Origin: Isoetes taiwanensis
Taxonomy: Eukaryota > Streptophyta > Lycopodiopsida > Isoetales > Isoetaceae
Reading direction: 5' to 3'
Length of the DNA stretch: 64,000 bases
Assembly (NCBI GenBank): GCA_021234155.1
Contig: JAJEKV010000005.1
Span: forward strand, 4,530,952 to 4,594,951
In this document: positions 10,771-23,190 of the stretch, one piece after another
Layout of the letters: every line of letters begins with the position of its first letter
How positions within the stretch are numbered: the first letter of the stretch is position 1
Made by a program: the position numbers and the translations under genes
The notes under the pieces: generated by a model
The model's input: only the letters and a program-made list of their open reading frames with translations
The model's database searches: none
What the model was told of the DNA's origin: nothing

Positions 10771-11479
10771 ATATGCTTAATGTATTGATTAATGTATTTA
10801 GCTTAATTTATTGATTAATGTATTTAGCTAAAAAAATTGGGGCTTCATTTATTTTTGTATTTTTTTAATATATTTAAGCGAAATCATTTAATGACATTAA
10901 AATCTTATATTTCTTTCTTGGTTAAATTCATTTTATAGGTTTTAATATTAAATGTATTAACTTCATTCATAATAAATGTATTAATATTATTTTTTTCAAA
11001 AAAAAAAAAAATAATAATAATAATACACGTAAGCAACGTCGTTGCTTACGTGGCGCTCTTGTACGACGTCGTTAAACGACGACGTGTAATGCGGTCGCCA
11101 CGTAAGCAACGGCGGCGGGTAACGCCGCTTGCCGCCGGCCCGTGGGTCGCCATCGCAAATGCGGACGCCGTTGAACGACGCCAAACACATGGCCGCCACG
11201 CCGCGAACCCGCCGCCGCCGACGCCGCGGCCGCCGCCTCGGCCACCGGCGACGCCCACGTACGCAGGTGTCGTTGAACGACGCTACGCCGCCGCTTTAAG
11301 ACGACGCCGCTAAGACGACAAGCGATAGCGAAGCGCGTCCGCTCGTGTAAAACAACGCGGGACGTCGTTATAGGCGCTGCTTTTATCGACTTTTGGCGCC
11401 GCTCATCGACGCTCAAACGACGCCCCAACGCCGTAATAGACGCCGTAAATAGTGGCAACGCTTTTGTAGTGGTATACAC

Positions 11480-12517
11480 ATACATCATCTCGTATATAAC
11501 CTTTAGCAAAGAAGATCTCTAATGAAATGGACATTTAATTCAATATGTTTTATTCTCTCGTGATCAACTGGATTCTTGACTATAGCCATACAACTTTGAT
11601 TGTCTGTTAGGATCTTTGTTGGATCATCTTAACTCACTAAATAACCTTCTTAACTATACTATTTCCTTTGAAATCAAAGATGAGGCAACATTTTCTCAAG
11701 GCTCTGCTGATGACATGGCAATGGCACTTTGCTTTTTAGTTCTCCATGCAATTGCACCTCCTGCTAATATTATAACAAAATCAGAAGTTGATTTCCTGCA
11801 GCTGAGGTCCCCTCCCCAGTCTGCATCACTGTAGGCTTGTAAGCACAAGTTGTTGGAATCATAAGTTATGCCATAATCTTTAGTTCTCTTTCGATAACGG
11901 GAACCCTTTTATATGTCGGTGCAAAGGTAATCGCTAGGGTTATGATTTCTTCGCCAAGACATTTATCGCATATGTTATATCAGGTCTTGTATTGTTAGAG
12001 AGATATAGGAAACGTCCCACAAGTGCTCTATAGGGTGCTTCTTCCATTTCCCTCATTTCTTTTTCATTCAACTCGTCATCAGCAGTATGTTTATGCCCTG
12101 GTACCATTGGGGTTTTTACAGTGTGAGCTTCTACAAGGTTGAACCTTTTCAACATATTCTCAATGTGCCTGGCTTGTTTCAGCTTCAAGATCTTTTTCTC
12201 TCTGTCCCTTAACATTTCAATACCTAGAAATTGTTTGATTTCCCCTAGATCAGACATTTTAAACCTGTTTTTGAGAATGTCCGTGCAATGATTTAAGCAT
12301 ATAAGGTGACTAGCAGCCAGGATACAATCATCCACATAAAGTGCAATGATGCAGTATTCTTCTCCCATTGTATATCTATAGAGATTTTCATCATTTTTCA
12401 ATTTTTCAAATCCTTGTTCCCTGAGATAGTTATCAATGCAGTTATACCATTCTCTTGAGGCCTGTTTTAGATCATAAACAACTCGATTTAATTTTCATGC
12501 TTTGTTTTTTCCTTCTT
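11480..12517 (-). pseudogene. Ty1/copia RT-RNase H relic
   Basis: Minus-strand copia pol fragment. The RT end carries the catalytic box (CIIALYVDDCILAAS, about 12300-12360) and the following MSDLGEIKQFLGIEM. The frame 11940-12401 is open and ends before RNase H. RNase H continues in broken frames down to about 11484 (ADWGGDLSCRKSTS, KHIELNVHFIRDL). It is cut on the left by the CACTA-like end at 11471 and on the right by a gypsy LTR fragment. It belongs to a different copia lineage from the element at 48459-53595, because the protein sequence differs clearly. Confidence 0.8.
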
Positions 12518-13614
12518 TGGCTGGCATAGAACAATGGCTAGGGTAGTCCACTCCATCCATCCCTCCTGTGCACACTTTGCAGATAGGCTGAATCATGCTA
12601 TGACGTGGTTATAGCTTTTCGGAGACACAATTCTCATAGATTCACCCTTTGAGACTAGTCCAGATTACATCTCCACAATCTGATGAGGCAGGGAGGAAAT
12701 GAATTCACTCCCAGAACATGATAGTTCCATGGGTGGCTAGAGGATCGTGGTTCCTTCAGGCAACCACGCATCCGTACCTGACTTTAACCCCCCAAAATCC
12801 ATAGACCGACCCGGCGCGACTATCGAGCCCAAGACATCCCTTTAGGTACATATCTTGCGACCCAGGAGGTATCAGACCCATATCCCGCCCTATACGTTAA
12901 CCGATTATAAGCCTAGCACACTATCGGAATCCTGTAGTCAAACTAGGTAGGATTCCATCTCCATTTCACCATCATGTTCGTTATTTGGTGTTGAATCACA
13001 GCATAGCATCCACAGCCTGGTGGGCTCTTGTGCACAGGCCGCAATTAATGGGATTTAAGGGGTTCTAGATAGGATCATCACTAAATCCAGATCGCCTTCA
13101 GGTCTCTAGCCCACTTAATCTAACACAACATAGGGGGAACAGAAAGAGAGAGCAATCATATGCAAAGCATCCATCATTTTTCCCAAATAGATCATAGAAT
13201 AGAATTTAATCATCCATCTACTCGAATAAGGGTTAGCAGAACATAAACTATGCTGAAACTAACCGGCATCCGGGTTGAAACCAGTATCACGAAGGACATC
13301 CATGGCGCAGATCTGGTTACAGGGTTGTAGCGGCTATTATCTCCCCCAATCTTCCCCCAAATTTGAATTGGGGCAGAATTGGGGATGGGAACCCAATTTT
13401 CCATCCCAAAATGGCAAGCTGCCTCTTGGCCAATCGAGCTAGGCCACGTGGCACTATCTAGTTAGCTTGCATTAGTAATTAATACCATTACTTAGCCTAA
13501 TTAGGCTAAGTTGGTTGCAATAAACCCCTTTAGGTTAGTCCCCAATGGTCCCGATACACTGGTGACGTGTCAAGGTATTTATACGTATATCCTGTAAATG
13601 CATGGAATGTCACA
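12518..13614 (-). repeat. truncated gypsy LTR (element D)
   Basis: On the minus strand the LTR starts at 13614 with TGTGACATTCC and runs to about 12518, where it is cut before its 3' end and meets the copia relic. The upstream neighbour (13615-13970) matches the family 3' untranslated part, including the CAATGCTG stretch of element A and the TACTGGCCTGCA stretch of B and C. This is therefore the 3' LTR end of a minus-strand element whose body is gone. Confidence 0.75.
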
Positions 13615-14100
13615 TTCTACAGCATTGGGGTTAATGAATTAATATTAAAGTAACTAATTAGGTCCAAAGATAATATTTAGTGCATGACGTAATGAAAATT
13701 ACATCAGGATCTTAGATCACATAAGTTCAGGACCGTAGTCTGTTCACAACACACTGGCATGATAACAATAGAGAGAACACAACCAGGTCCTCAGTGGACC
13801 GTGTGGTAACAACACAATAGAGAAACAAACATATTTAAAAAAACAATGATGACCCCTCAGTGCCGTCATAGAAAACTGCAGACCCCTGGTACACGCTACT
13901 GGCCTGCAAAATTATAGTACATCAGTACATCATATAATAAGTAAAGAATGTGGTTGAAGGGACCACCCCTTTTTGAAAACAAATAAAAAGGAAAAAAAAA
14001 AAGTATCCTATCATGCTTAAGTCTTGCAAGTCATCGCGGCATAAGGAATGGCTATGTTCCCATTGTCGCCGGATGACTGCGTCCTATGATGTACATGCCC
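13615..14100 (-). mobile_element. 3' untranslated part of gypsy element D
   Basis: Non-coding sequence that aligns in order with 25629-26000 plus 28502-28600 of element B and with 55151-55700 of element C: polypurine tract remnant, TACTGGCCTGCA, then GACCACCCC near 13960. The right limit is not sharp. No pol sequence follows. Confidence 0.5.
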
Positions 14101-14337
14101 ATCCCACCTAGAATGCATCTACTCGACCAGTTCGCTGCATGACCCCTGCTGGGTCAAGCCTTCATTGCTTACCGCTGGTTTAACAAATGAGAGCATGCCA
14201 TATGTTGTTATCTCTCTTGAAAACTGAGGCAAATAACAACCAACCTTGTAATGCACACTATGTGGGAGTCTCGATGTACTAGTTGCAACTTGCATCTCAA
14301 CTCACTTGGAATTGGGAAAATAAACAGTAAAGTACCA

Positions 14338-14453
14338 CAAGCAAACTTTGAGTTTTATGCGTTGAAGGCTAATGTTGACCTTGTAGTGGATTGCCCAAGC
14401 AAACTTTGAGTTTTATGCGTTGAAGGCTAATGTTGATCTTGTAGTGGGTTGCC
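14338..14453. repeat. 58-bp tandem duplication
   Basis: Two head-to-tail copies, 14338-14395 and 14396-14453, differ at two positions. The high identity points to a recent duplication. No gene can be assigned to the surroundings (14100-15150). Confidence 0.9.
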
Positions 14454-15177
14454 CAGGCAATTATTTCTTGATGGAGGAGAGGCCGTGTAGAACTATGTGA
14501 GACATGTATTGCACAACGTGCAGAGTTTTTCATCACGCAATGACTTATTTTTATCCGGGCACCCCATAAATGTCTCTCATTCAAACCGTCCAAAAAGTGA
14601 ACAATAAGTATTGTGAAAAGATATGCTCCTGCACATAGGACAATTATTAAACTGTGACATCTTTTGTGCATTGGATTATTGGAATTCTAAGCCTGCTTAC
14701 GGTGTGGTGATGCTCAATTTTTTACACTCTTGGTGTCACATTAATGCATCCAATTTTGTTTATGATGGCAAAGCCTCAAATGTACCAGTTATTCACAATT
14801 CTAGAAAATAGGCAAATAAGTATTTTTGCATGCAATATTGGACTGATACATTCACAATTCTAGAAAATAGGGAAACAAGTATTTTTGCATGCAATATTGG
14901 ACTGGTAGAATTTACATGTGGTTTATAGCTAAAATATGCTGCTACATGTAGTTTATAGTTAAATTATGCAACACCAGGAGTTTGACATGACACATATAAG
15001 CATTGTCAAAAATGAATGCCTAACTATATAATTTTATATTAGGTTTTTTCAACAAACAAAAGGTTTGTAAAACATGTTCACTTGCATCATATATGATATG
15101 TGTTTTACTTTGTAAAACGTGGTTCTAAAGAAAATGCATTTCCGCTAGTTTAAATAAAAGATTCTGTCGTCGTCTAA

Positions 15178-15189
15178 TTTTGGCGCGAA
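15178..15189 (+). promoter_or_regulatory. E2F-like site upstream of PRI2
   Basis: TTTTGGCGCGAA matches the plant E2F consensus (TTTSGCGC) and lies about 20 bp before the PRI2 start codon. Plant replication genes are commonly driven at the G1/S transition through such sites. Whether it lies before or after the transcription start cannot be told. Confidence 0.6.
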
Positions 15190-15208
15190 CACTGTTCTAG
15201 CTTCAGCT

Positions 15209-18200
15209 ATGGAGTTCAAGGCCGGAGGAAATAGGCGCAGTTCCGGCGGGTCTAGAGGCCCAGATTCTGCAGAAGAGGGAGATGGCAGCCGCCTTTCCTT
15301 CTATGATGTGGCCCCCGAGATGGAGGTCTCACTCGAGCAGTTCGAACAATTTGCCATGGATCGCCTTAGAGGTAAGTTCCAATGCCCACTTTGTTATCGT
15401 TTGAGGCTTCGAAACTTAGCTGCACTTCCGGCCAAAATGTCCAGTTAGAATGCATAAGGTAAGGTGTCCCTTCTATAGAACGGACTTAGGCATTGTAGAG
15501 AATTAGTATCATTAATATATGAAACGTTAATACTATTTATGCTGTTGCTTATGAAAAGGGTTGTGATGCTTCAGTTTTGAAGGGAATTGAGGAGGCACGC
15601 TCTCGTGGGAAGAAAATTGAGGAACTAGATGCAATTGTATGTATTATTTTCAAGCTTTAATCTGGATGCAAGACATAGGCATTGCTTCCATTAAACTGCC
15701 GAATATTGTTTATGAAAACTTAACTTTTAGAATCTTTACTGGAATGTCAACCATAAAGACTGTAGTATATAGAGTGTGTTATGTGTTATATCTGTTTCTC
15801 CAAATATTTTATTGTTGAAAGATTACTTTACATTAAAGGTAGTTCACAGGAAGAATTACAAAAGGCTGTGGGTATCACACATCCACTCCACAATTTGAGA
15901 GAGAAGGGGTAACCACACAGCAAAATGTGTACAACATTTACATCAAACACTAGAAAGCCAACTATCCCACAAATCGTTGTCAATAAAAGCAAGTTGTCTT
16001 CATAGTTTGTCCCTTAATGAAGGCAGTATATCGGAAGAGCCTGCAAATGTTGTCAAAGCCTTTCGAAGTAAATTATGGAAGACTTTAGATCAACTACTAA
16101 CGTGACCTAGGCTTAATACTGATATGCTTTCAACTTACCTTGATCTATCCCGTACACATTTCCTCGTAGCTTTGCCTCCTAGATGTTTCGCAAATGAAAG
16201 CCGAGGATTGCAAGTGGCCCGTTGACTACAGCTCATAGTACGCCCTTGTCCACATTTATGCTGTATAAACCTACACCGTCACACCACACAGCTTCACATT
16301 AAATTGAAGAACTCTTCTTAGAGTCTTCTCTTCTTCTAATAGTTGCTGATGAGCATACAACTGCCCAACTAAAACACTGATTTTTGCACAATGATATGAG
16401 TGAATGCTTTGATATACAGATTTAAACCACCAACGAGAACATCAAGAATACTGACTCAATCTATGCCTAACATGAGATTGGCAGGTCGTTCCTGGTTGAT
16501 GTGATCCCGATGTGGGTTAAGGATTAGGCAAACAGTTCAATAATGACTTTTACTTTTTTAGGAGCCTGTGCATGCACATCAGTACAGTTATAGAAGGTCT
16601 ATTCTCAGCTATTTTTTAGGATTCCATGTCTCTAATCAACATGGAAGGACTTCTCATGGTGGCTAGGTTATTGACCTCTGGAGAAAATATATGCGCACAC
16701 CAAATGCATCAGATTCACATAAAGACACTGTCTCACACTTCGTTCTGCGTTTGGCCTATTGTCAAACGTGAGTAGTCTTATCCACTTATATTTGAACGAA
16801 TAGCACCATTCAACTCCTGTGTGTGTTCCTTAAGCAGTGAAGACCTCCGTCGATGGTTTCTTGCGATGGAAAGCTCACTTTTTCGCCATCGTTTTCGTTG
16901 CGAGCCTCCAGATGCACAGGTATAACTGTTCCTCCGGCCCCCCTGTTAGCCATTTTAATATCTAAGCAAAATGGTCATTTTTTGCTTTCCAGAAAAAGTT
17001 TGTGGAGGAATGCAATCTCCCATACAAGTCAATTACAACTGCAGAATTTGAGGTATGACCATTCCTGTGTTATATGTGCACATCTGAAGCAGGATGACAA
17101 AGTAGTAGTCCAGCTCTATCTGCTTCCTGCATAGATGCCCTCCCCTATTTTGTATGATGTAGCAAACAACATCAGGCATGTTGGATGGCTAGTAATCATG
17201 CTCTCAAATTTTCTGGTTATTCAACAGACTGTCAAAGACAAGCTGGGGCAAGTGGCGCGTTCTCTTAACCTTGCTGCACCTACAGGTAATATCCAATGAC
17301 CCTATGGTAAATATCCGATAAAGTTTTTTAAACGTTTTGGGTGGGATGTTCTAACCCAATGCTGCTTCTTACAGCTGAAAATACTTATTACAAGGTACGT
17401 CATATTCTAGATTGTCAATTGTTTGATTACTTAACCACTTTAAAACAGGTTCCTTTTGAAGAGGTTCCTGAACTTGTGGCTAGTCGCCGAGTATATTTGC
17501 ATCGGGGTAATGCTTTCGTTCCACGAGATCAGGTGTGCAGCTGGCTTTAGTTTGTTGTTCAAATTCAATAAATGTACTTTTTTTCCCACGTCATATCTAG
17601 GTCTTCCAAGTAATGTGTTGGCTGTTACTTCTATCAGTTAGCAGTGCTTGTTGTTGGGCAGTTCCGCACTCGCTTGTCAAAGGCACTTGTTCTTACTAAT
17701 AGGTAACTTGTCAACATCGTATCTTGGAGATAGATTGGATATCTTAAACCTGAACTATGTTCTCTTGGATGAAATTTAGGAAATGGGTTGCATTTATTGC
17801 TGAAGATGAGAAAGACAGGCTTGCACCTGTATGTTACCTTTTAGCAATAGCATTCCATCGGGCTTTTATGACCAACTGTTTACAATCATGTCTGCAGATT
17901 GTTGAGGCCCTTAGTACCCGTTACTTGGGAGCAGATTATTCTCAGGTATTCCTCATCACTGAGTAATAACTGCCAATCTGTATGCGATATGGTTTATGTT
18001 TCCTGTTGTATGTTACAACTTGTCATTTCTTTTACAGCCAAAATCAAGAAGCGAGGTGGATTTGAAAGATCTTGATCATCTAGCTCGGACCTCTTTTCCA
18101 TTGTGTATGCGCAATCTATTTTTTAAGGTCTGTTCTTAAACTTAAGCATTCGAGTGGCGGGGTAGTGGGAATTAACGATTTCTACATAATTTGCAGTTAA

Positions 18201-19218
18201 GAGAAGACCACCACCTAAAGCATGGTGGCAGACAGCAGCTTGGATTGTTTCTTAAGGTGGGCCTTTATCTTAAGCTAAGTTAGCTAGACAATTGCAGTGT
18301 TTCCCATTTTTTGCCTTATGATATTTGTTCATAAATGCAGGGAGTTGGGTTGAAACTAGAGGATGCTTTAGCATTCTGGAAGTCAGAATTCTCAAAGAAG
18401 GTTAGCGGATCTATTAGAGATATTTTAAGTGCAATTTAAGTAAATACATTTCCTTTGTAGACCAGTTTATGTAATTTGGTGCTACTTTGATCCCACAGAT
18501 GGGAGCTGACAAATTTGATAAGGAATATGCTTACAATGTACGGCACAATTATGGAAAGGAAGGAAAACGGACTGTAAGTTGGAAAGTTTCATTGTTGCTG
18601 GGATCTCATAATTTGTAAACGCAAACATGTTTTGCTTCCAGGACTATACACCTTATTCGTGTCTTAAGCTGATCATGTCTACACCTGGAGTGGGGGACCA
18701 CCATGGATGTCCATATCGGCATTTCAGGTACCAGTTCACTAATGACGATTTGCAAATGATATACACTAAACAGGCAACACCTGCAGCGAAGAAAATTTGC
18801 GTGCAGCTCTTGGAGGATTGCAACTAAGTAGCCACCAAGTTGATGAAGTTTTAGAAAAAGTCAGGAACCGCCATTATCAGGTATTGTTCAATACCGAGCA
18901 CTTTTCTTTTGTATTAATAAGGTTTTATTTCCTCTTTAATTATCTTTAGCTGAAATAGTATGATCCTTAGAGCTATGGTAACTATCTGGACATTGCAGAT
19001 GGCTTGCTCTTTAACGTTTGAGGCAGTGCATGGAACACCGTGTGATGGAATAAATCACCCTAACCAGTATTTTGAGCAGAGTAGAAAAGTTTTGAATCCT
19101 CAGGTAGATGACGAACTTTCTAGGAATAAAATGCTTTGACAAGTAAGCGAGCATCACATAATCATCTCAAGTTTTACAGGGCACAGAACCAGTTAGTGGA
19201 AATGAGACTTTACAGTAA
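15209..19218 (+). CDS. PRI2: DNA primase large subunit
   Basis: Large subunit of the Pol alpha-primase complex, which helps make the RNA primers of nuclear DNA replication. Nineteen exons with GT-AG introns join in one frame to 466 residues, the usual plant length: 15209-15371, 15575-15636, 16667-16767, 16838-16919, 16993-17052, 17228-17285, 17375-17394, 17449-17532, 17638-17702, 17780-17828, 17898-17945, 18038-18127, 18197-18256, 18341-18400, 18499-18573, 18642-18727, 18787-18880, 18999-19103, 19180-19218. Landmarks are [42 protein letters not shown] and [17 protein letters not shown]. All four 4Fe-4S cysteines of the C-terminal domain are present: C287 ([10 protein letters not shown]), C366, C382 (HHGCPYRHF) and C422 (ACSLTFEAV). 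No stop or frameshift is seen. The first ATG fits the plant N-terminus. This is the only clearly working gene in the window. Confidence 0.95.
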
Positions 19219-21727
19219 AGTACCCCAAATGTTTGATCGTTGCAATGTTGATGCGTATCTATGTTGGGATCTAATTCAGCAGAAAATCAAAGAGCTTATT
19301 TGTATCATTTAGAAGGTGCTATGTCCAAATTGAGCTAGAATAATCATTCTAAAGGTTGCATAAATTATATCTCGTTTGTCGATTTGCCAAGAACAGCTGA
19401 ATTGTACTTTTTACCTGTTAAAAGCAAAATCATAGAAAGCATTCTCTGCAATAATTTGTGAGACTCTCTATTCAGTTAGGTGAACAGTGTTAATGCCATT
19501 GTAATATATTAATTTGAACAAAAGGTTTTTGCAGTATTAGTGTCTTCTTTCAACTAAGGTTGAAGATATTGAGTATGCCAAATAAGTTTTCGGGGCGCTT
19601 AATAAGTAGTTTTAGCCTTTTATGCCCAAAAGTTTTTTTGGCAACCATATTTTGGACCATCCATCCATCCAATTAACGGCTTGGATAATTCAAATGGATT
19701 GGTCGATCATTGACTTGGGTCAAAATAACATAGCAATGTTTGTTTAAATGTTGACCTGGACATTACAAAGACCAAAGCACCCAAAAGTCCACCAGGTTGA
19801 TTGCCATTTAAAATAAGTCTTTTGTAGGTCAGCATAACAGCCTTCTATAGGAATGTTGACCAGGCATTACGAAGTAGCAAAAGATAAACAATCTTGGGAA
19901 TGTTGGCCAAGCATCTCGAAGTAGCAACTTTTGCCCAGATGAAAGTTATGCTAAGAGCCATCGTGCGCTTCGTCGGTTCCACATCAATGTTATGGTTCCA
20001 TTGATTTGGGAGATTGGTCCTGTCCCTTCAGATCCAATGATCGAGATTGATTTAAGGGGTTCTGTGTAAACATCAATCCCAACCATCCATCCTAGATTGC
20101 TAACTTGATCTTGGAACACTCATATTATAGTCTGGAAGTGACACCTAAAGGCATCCCCCACATACTCTCAAATGAAGAGCTTCATCTTTTTATTCCATGT
20201 ACTCGCGATTAGCTCCAATACTCAAATTAGGGGGAGTGCACCAATAGTGGACTGGTTGACTTGGGCAAGGAAAGGTTAAAAATACAATGGTTTTGTCACT
20301 TGAATTACGCTGGCGACATAGTGTATCAAATTGACAGCCCTGCAAAAAAGGTTGTCACAAAGTTGTGAATAGAAAATATGAGTTGTCAAATGAAAATTCT
20401 GAAACAACTTATCGCTGTCAAATGAGAACTCAACCAAATTATAAGTTGTCATTTGAGAACTGCAAAATATAAAAAAAAAATGACTGAAAATGAAGCAAAT
20501 CTTTGGGTTTTTTCTTTTTAGCACACCAGCCCTACCAGGCTTACAACCTTCTCTACAATTCTAGCCTATCCACGTATAACTTCCACATTACCAAAAACTA
20601 ATGTGGCTATTTTTTAACTGTTAGATCTTGCATTTTCCAAATCCAAGGCCATGGAAATTAGATAAGCCCAAGAAAATGACATGGAGATTCTTGATCGTAC
20701 TATAAACTGCGTATATTTCTCTTTGTTGCTTGATGATGGTTGGTTGGACTTTTGAGCTTTGCAACTTCATCTTGCATGCTTTCATCATATGTTGAGATTT
20801 CGGTTGCTACGTTTTGCTTTAGATCCGTGTGTAGTCCTAAACATGCTTTAGTATGTGCTGAGGTTTTTTTCTTCTCCAAAGCAAGTGTCCCATTAATCGC
20901 ATCATATTTTTTATTTTTCTATGGAATGTTGCAAAATAGACAATCACGATTTGTTTCAGTTGTTTGGGTTGGTGCTTCTTCCCATTTATAGAGAAGTTTC
21001 GGTCTAATTCTATATTTTGAGCAAAAAAAAAAGGGACATTTCAAACACGGTTCAGGCAGATTCTATTGAATTCAAACTATGGACGAGCTTATTACCTTAG
21101 AAACCCTTCTTTTGTGGCATCGAAGTGGAGATTTGAAGATGGGACTTTGTTTTGCGAATAGGGGGCTGCGAAATCATGCTGCCATGAAGCCTATACATCT
21201 AAATCTAATCTGTATATACGTATTGACGAGCTTCCTTGTTTAGGTTTTCCTTTATCAGAGAGATCGTTCTTGCTCCAAATTTCATGAGAGAAGCATTAGA
21301 GATTTGTAAGGATTATTTTTAGAGATTTGTAAGGATTATTTTTTGTTAGTCATAAGAACAACTTGCAAGCTTCTAGTATAATTCATGAATGTGGTGTTTG
21401 ACTGTCTTATGTGGCGATTTAGAGTAGATTTAATACGGAGATGTTCCCATAGGAATGAGGATTGCACTTTGGAGCATATTTTTTGTTCCATGCAGATGAT
21501 CTTAGCCTCTTGCATGTTTAGTTTCTCCACCCTTAGTAAGGTAATGCTGATTAAGTAATTTAAGGAGCTACATCACAGAGCCATTATACCGGGGTGCAGA
21601 TAATGCAAAAGCTTATGATACTCTAACATCGCTTGGACCTATTGTTATACCCCTGTTCACAGTTCAGTGGGAGCTTTGCAATATGCTAATTCGATCAAAG
21701 TTGTCTTTTGAAAACTGCTCTATATAC
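19219..21727. other. intergenic sequence downstream of PRI2
   Basis: No intact gene. Three imperfect ~35-bp repeats of the form AATGTTGACC...GAAGTAGCAA occur near 19750, 19850 and 19897. Around 21395-21540 on the + strand a short open stretch (LMWRFRVDLIRR, CTLEHIFCSM) resembles the Cys/His tail of plant LINE RT. It is too short and decayed to be certain. Confidence 0.35.
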
Positions 21728-21854
21728 ATTTTATTACTTTTATTTAGGGTAGTAATCTTTGAGTACAATCTTTTATTACTTTTATTTAGGGGTACAATCT
21801 TTTATTACTTTTATTTAGGGTAGTAATCTTTAATAGAATAGAATAGAATAGAAT
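21728..21854. repeat. tandem repeats and (AATAG)n run at LINE 3' end
   Basis: Three near-identical copies of a unit containing TTTTATTACTTTTATTTAGG lie at 21728-21830, followed by an AATAG microsatellite at about 21833-21854. The microsatellite borders the 3' end of the minus-strand LINE and probably derives from its tail. Confidence 0.7.
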
Positions 21855-23190
21855 ATACATTAACGTCCCTCATGCCATGAGGCCCCCGGACTTGTGTAGC
21901 ATCCTGCGAGCTCCCAAAAGTGGGTGCTGCCAACAAACAGACGCATAGGTTTATGTAGCCTTCTAGCGGGCTTCTCTTGTTCTTTTTAATACCCGCATCG
22001 TGCTTATAGCTGGCTTCTTGGCCATACACAATGCATCGTTATAAACAGTTTTGAACTGTACTCTGTGGGCCTCTCTGATTCGCCTCAACAGTGCTTCTCA
22101 GATTATTAGCCCTTTCTCTTTGTGCACCCCCCGGTGTCTTATTATCATCTCTTTTATAGCTTTCGCTACATCTGTGAGTGTCTCTTCTTTGTCCATCAGA
22201 GCTGGGAGTGGGAGATCCCACCTGACCTTGTTAAATTTGGACCTTATGTCTGTGTAGACCGGGCATTCCTTGACCATATGTATCTCGTCTTCTATTTTTC
22301 CTGTGTCACATAGTCGACATATTCGCTCTGCTCTATCTATTTTTCTCCATCTATCTTTCTCAATTTGAAGATCGTGGCTCCCCATTCTGAACCTAGCCAG
22401 CGTTCCAATGTTGCTCCTATTCACCAGGTTACTTTTGTATGTAATATGTCCTATCTGTCCCCCTGGATTGAAGGTTCCCAATAGCCATTCTGCTTTGGGC
22501 CCTGTGTGCTGTGCTAGCCAGCTCCTCATTGCCCTGCCTGTCCATTCTTCGTCCCATCCATCTGCTTGTATAATATGGTTTAGTTGCATCCCCATGTTTG
22601 CCGTCCACCTCGCCACGTCGTTAAACCATCCCTTGCCTGTTACCATGTGTTGTTTTGCTGACTCCTCTATTGCCAATGACGATAGTTTGTCCTCTTTTCC
22701 ATAACTGTTGTCCTTTATTAGATACCTGATTGTTCTTTCCCATGCTCTCACCTCCATTGGCTTTTCCCCTGTTTCATATATGATTGTTGCTAATGATGTA
22801 CTTGCCTTCACCTGGAATTCCTGTCCGTGCCATTGCCTCAGTATTCCTTCCTGTTTTTCCCATTTCTTCTCTGATAGACCTGGTCCCCATGTTTCACATC
22901 CGTACAGCTGTGTCGATGCTACTAATGTGCTAAATAGGTATGTTTTGATTTCCCAGTTGGTGATCCTGCTGTTGTTACAGTAATTCATCATGATGTAATA
23001 ATTGCCTATCGCTGCCTGGAATCTGTTGTCTGCCCCTTTTGACCACTTTCCCCCGCCATGCGTGTCATATCCCAAATACCTGTATCCTGTGGTTTCCTCT
23101 AGTTCTTGTCCCTTGTATTTAAAGGGCTTGTATTTTGTCTTTGTACCGAAGGTCACTATTTTTGTTTTGTCCAGGTTGACTGTCAATCCT
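21833..23190 (-). mobile_element. 5'-truncated LINE
   Basis: A minus-strand LINE 3' half: the tail-like run is at 21833-21854, then a 3' untranslated part, and the RT frame up to 23186. The element is cut at about 23190, inside the RT, as expected from incomplete reverse transcription. No clear target-site duplication was found. It belongs to the same family as the LINE end at 2-353. Confidence 0.75.
22098..23186 (-). pseudogene. LINE reverse transcriptase, C-terminal half
   Basis: An uninterrupted frame of 362 codons. It begins in the RT palm/thumb (VNLDKTKIVTFGTK, GYRYLGYDTHGGGKWS) and continues through the long C-terminal region. It ends with a Cys/His motif (ICRLCDTGKIEDE ... HMVKECPVY) at about residues 290-312. 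The catalytic YADD part and the endonuclease lie upstream in a full LINE and are missing, so the fragment cannot act alone. The absence of stops suggests a fairly recent insertion. The first Met shown is internal to the original protein. Confidence 0.85.

Larger units (their letters stand above)
9771..11471. mobile_element. non-autonomous CACTA-like (En/Spm) element, right end
   Basis: The right end reads CTTTTGTAGTG at 11461-11471. Its reverse complement, CACTACAAAAG, is the usual start of plant CACTA elements. The region is packed with short direct and inverted CGTCGTTTAACGACG-type repeats, as in CACTA subterminal parts. GACGTCGTTAAACGACGAC occurs identically at 9850-9868 and 11065-11083, with an inverted copy at 9829-9847. 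No transposase is seen. The left CACTA terminus was not found, so the start given is approximate and may be wrong. Confidence 0.5.

Noticed and set aside
11050-11509. GC-rich overlapping frames on both strands
   Set aside because: The sequence is CACTA-like subterminal repeat; CG-rich repeats open frames on both strands.
18627-18827. 66-codon frame reading through the PRI2 exon 16 donor
   Set aside because: It is intron read-through; splicing at 18727 to 18787 restores the conserved Fe-S domain sequence.
22051-22983. chain of + strand frames
   Set aside because: Antisense shadows of the LINE RT frame at 22098-23186.
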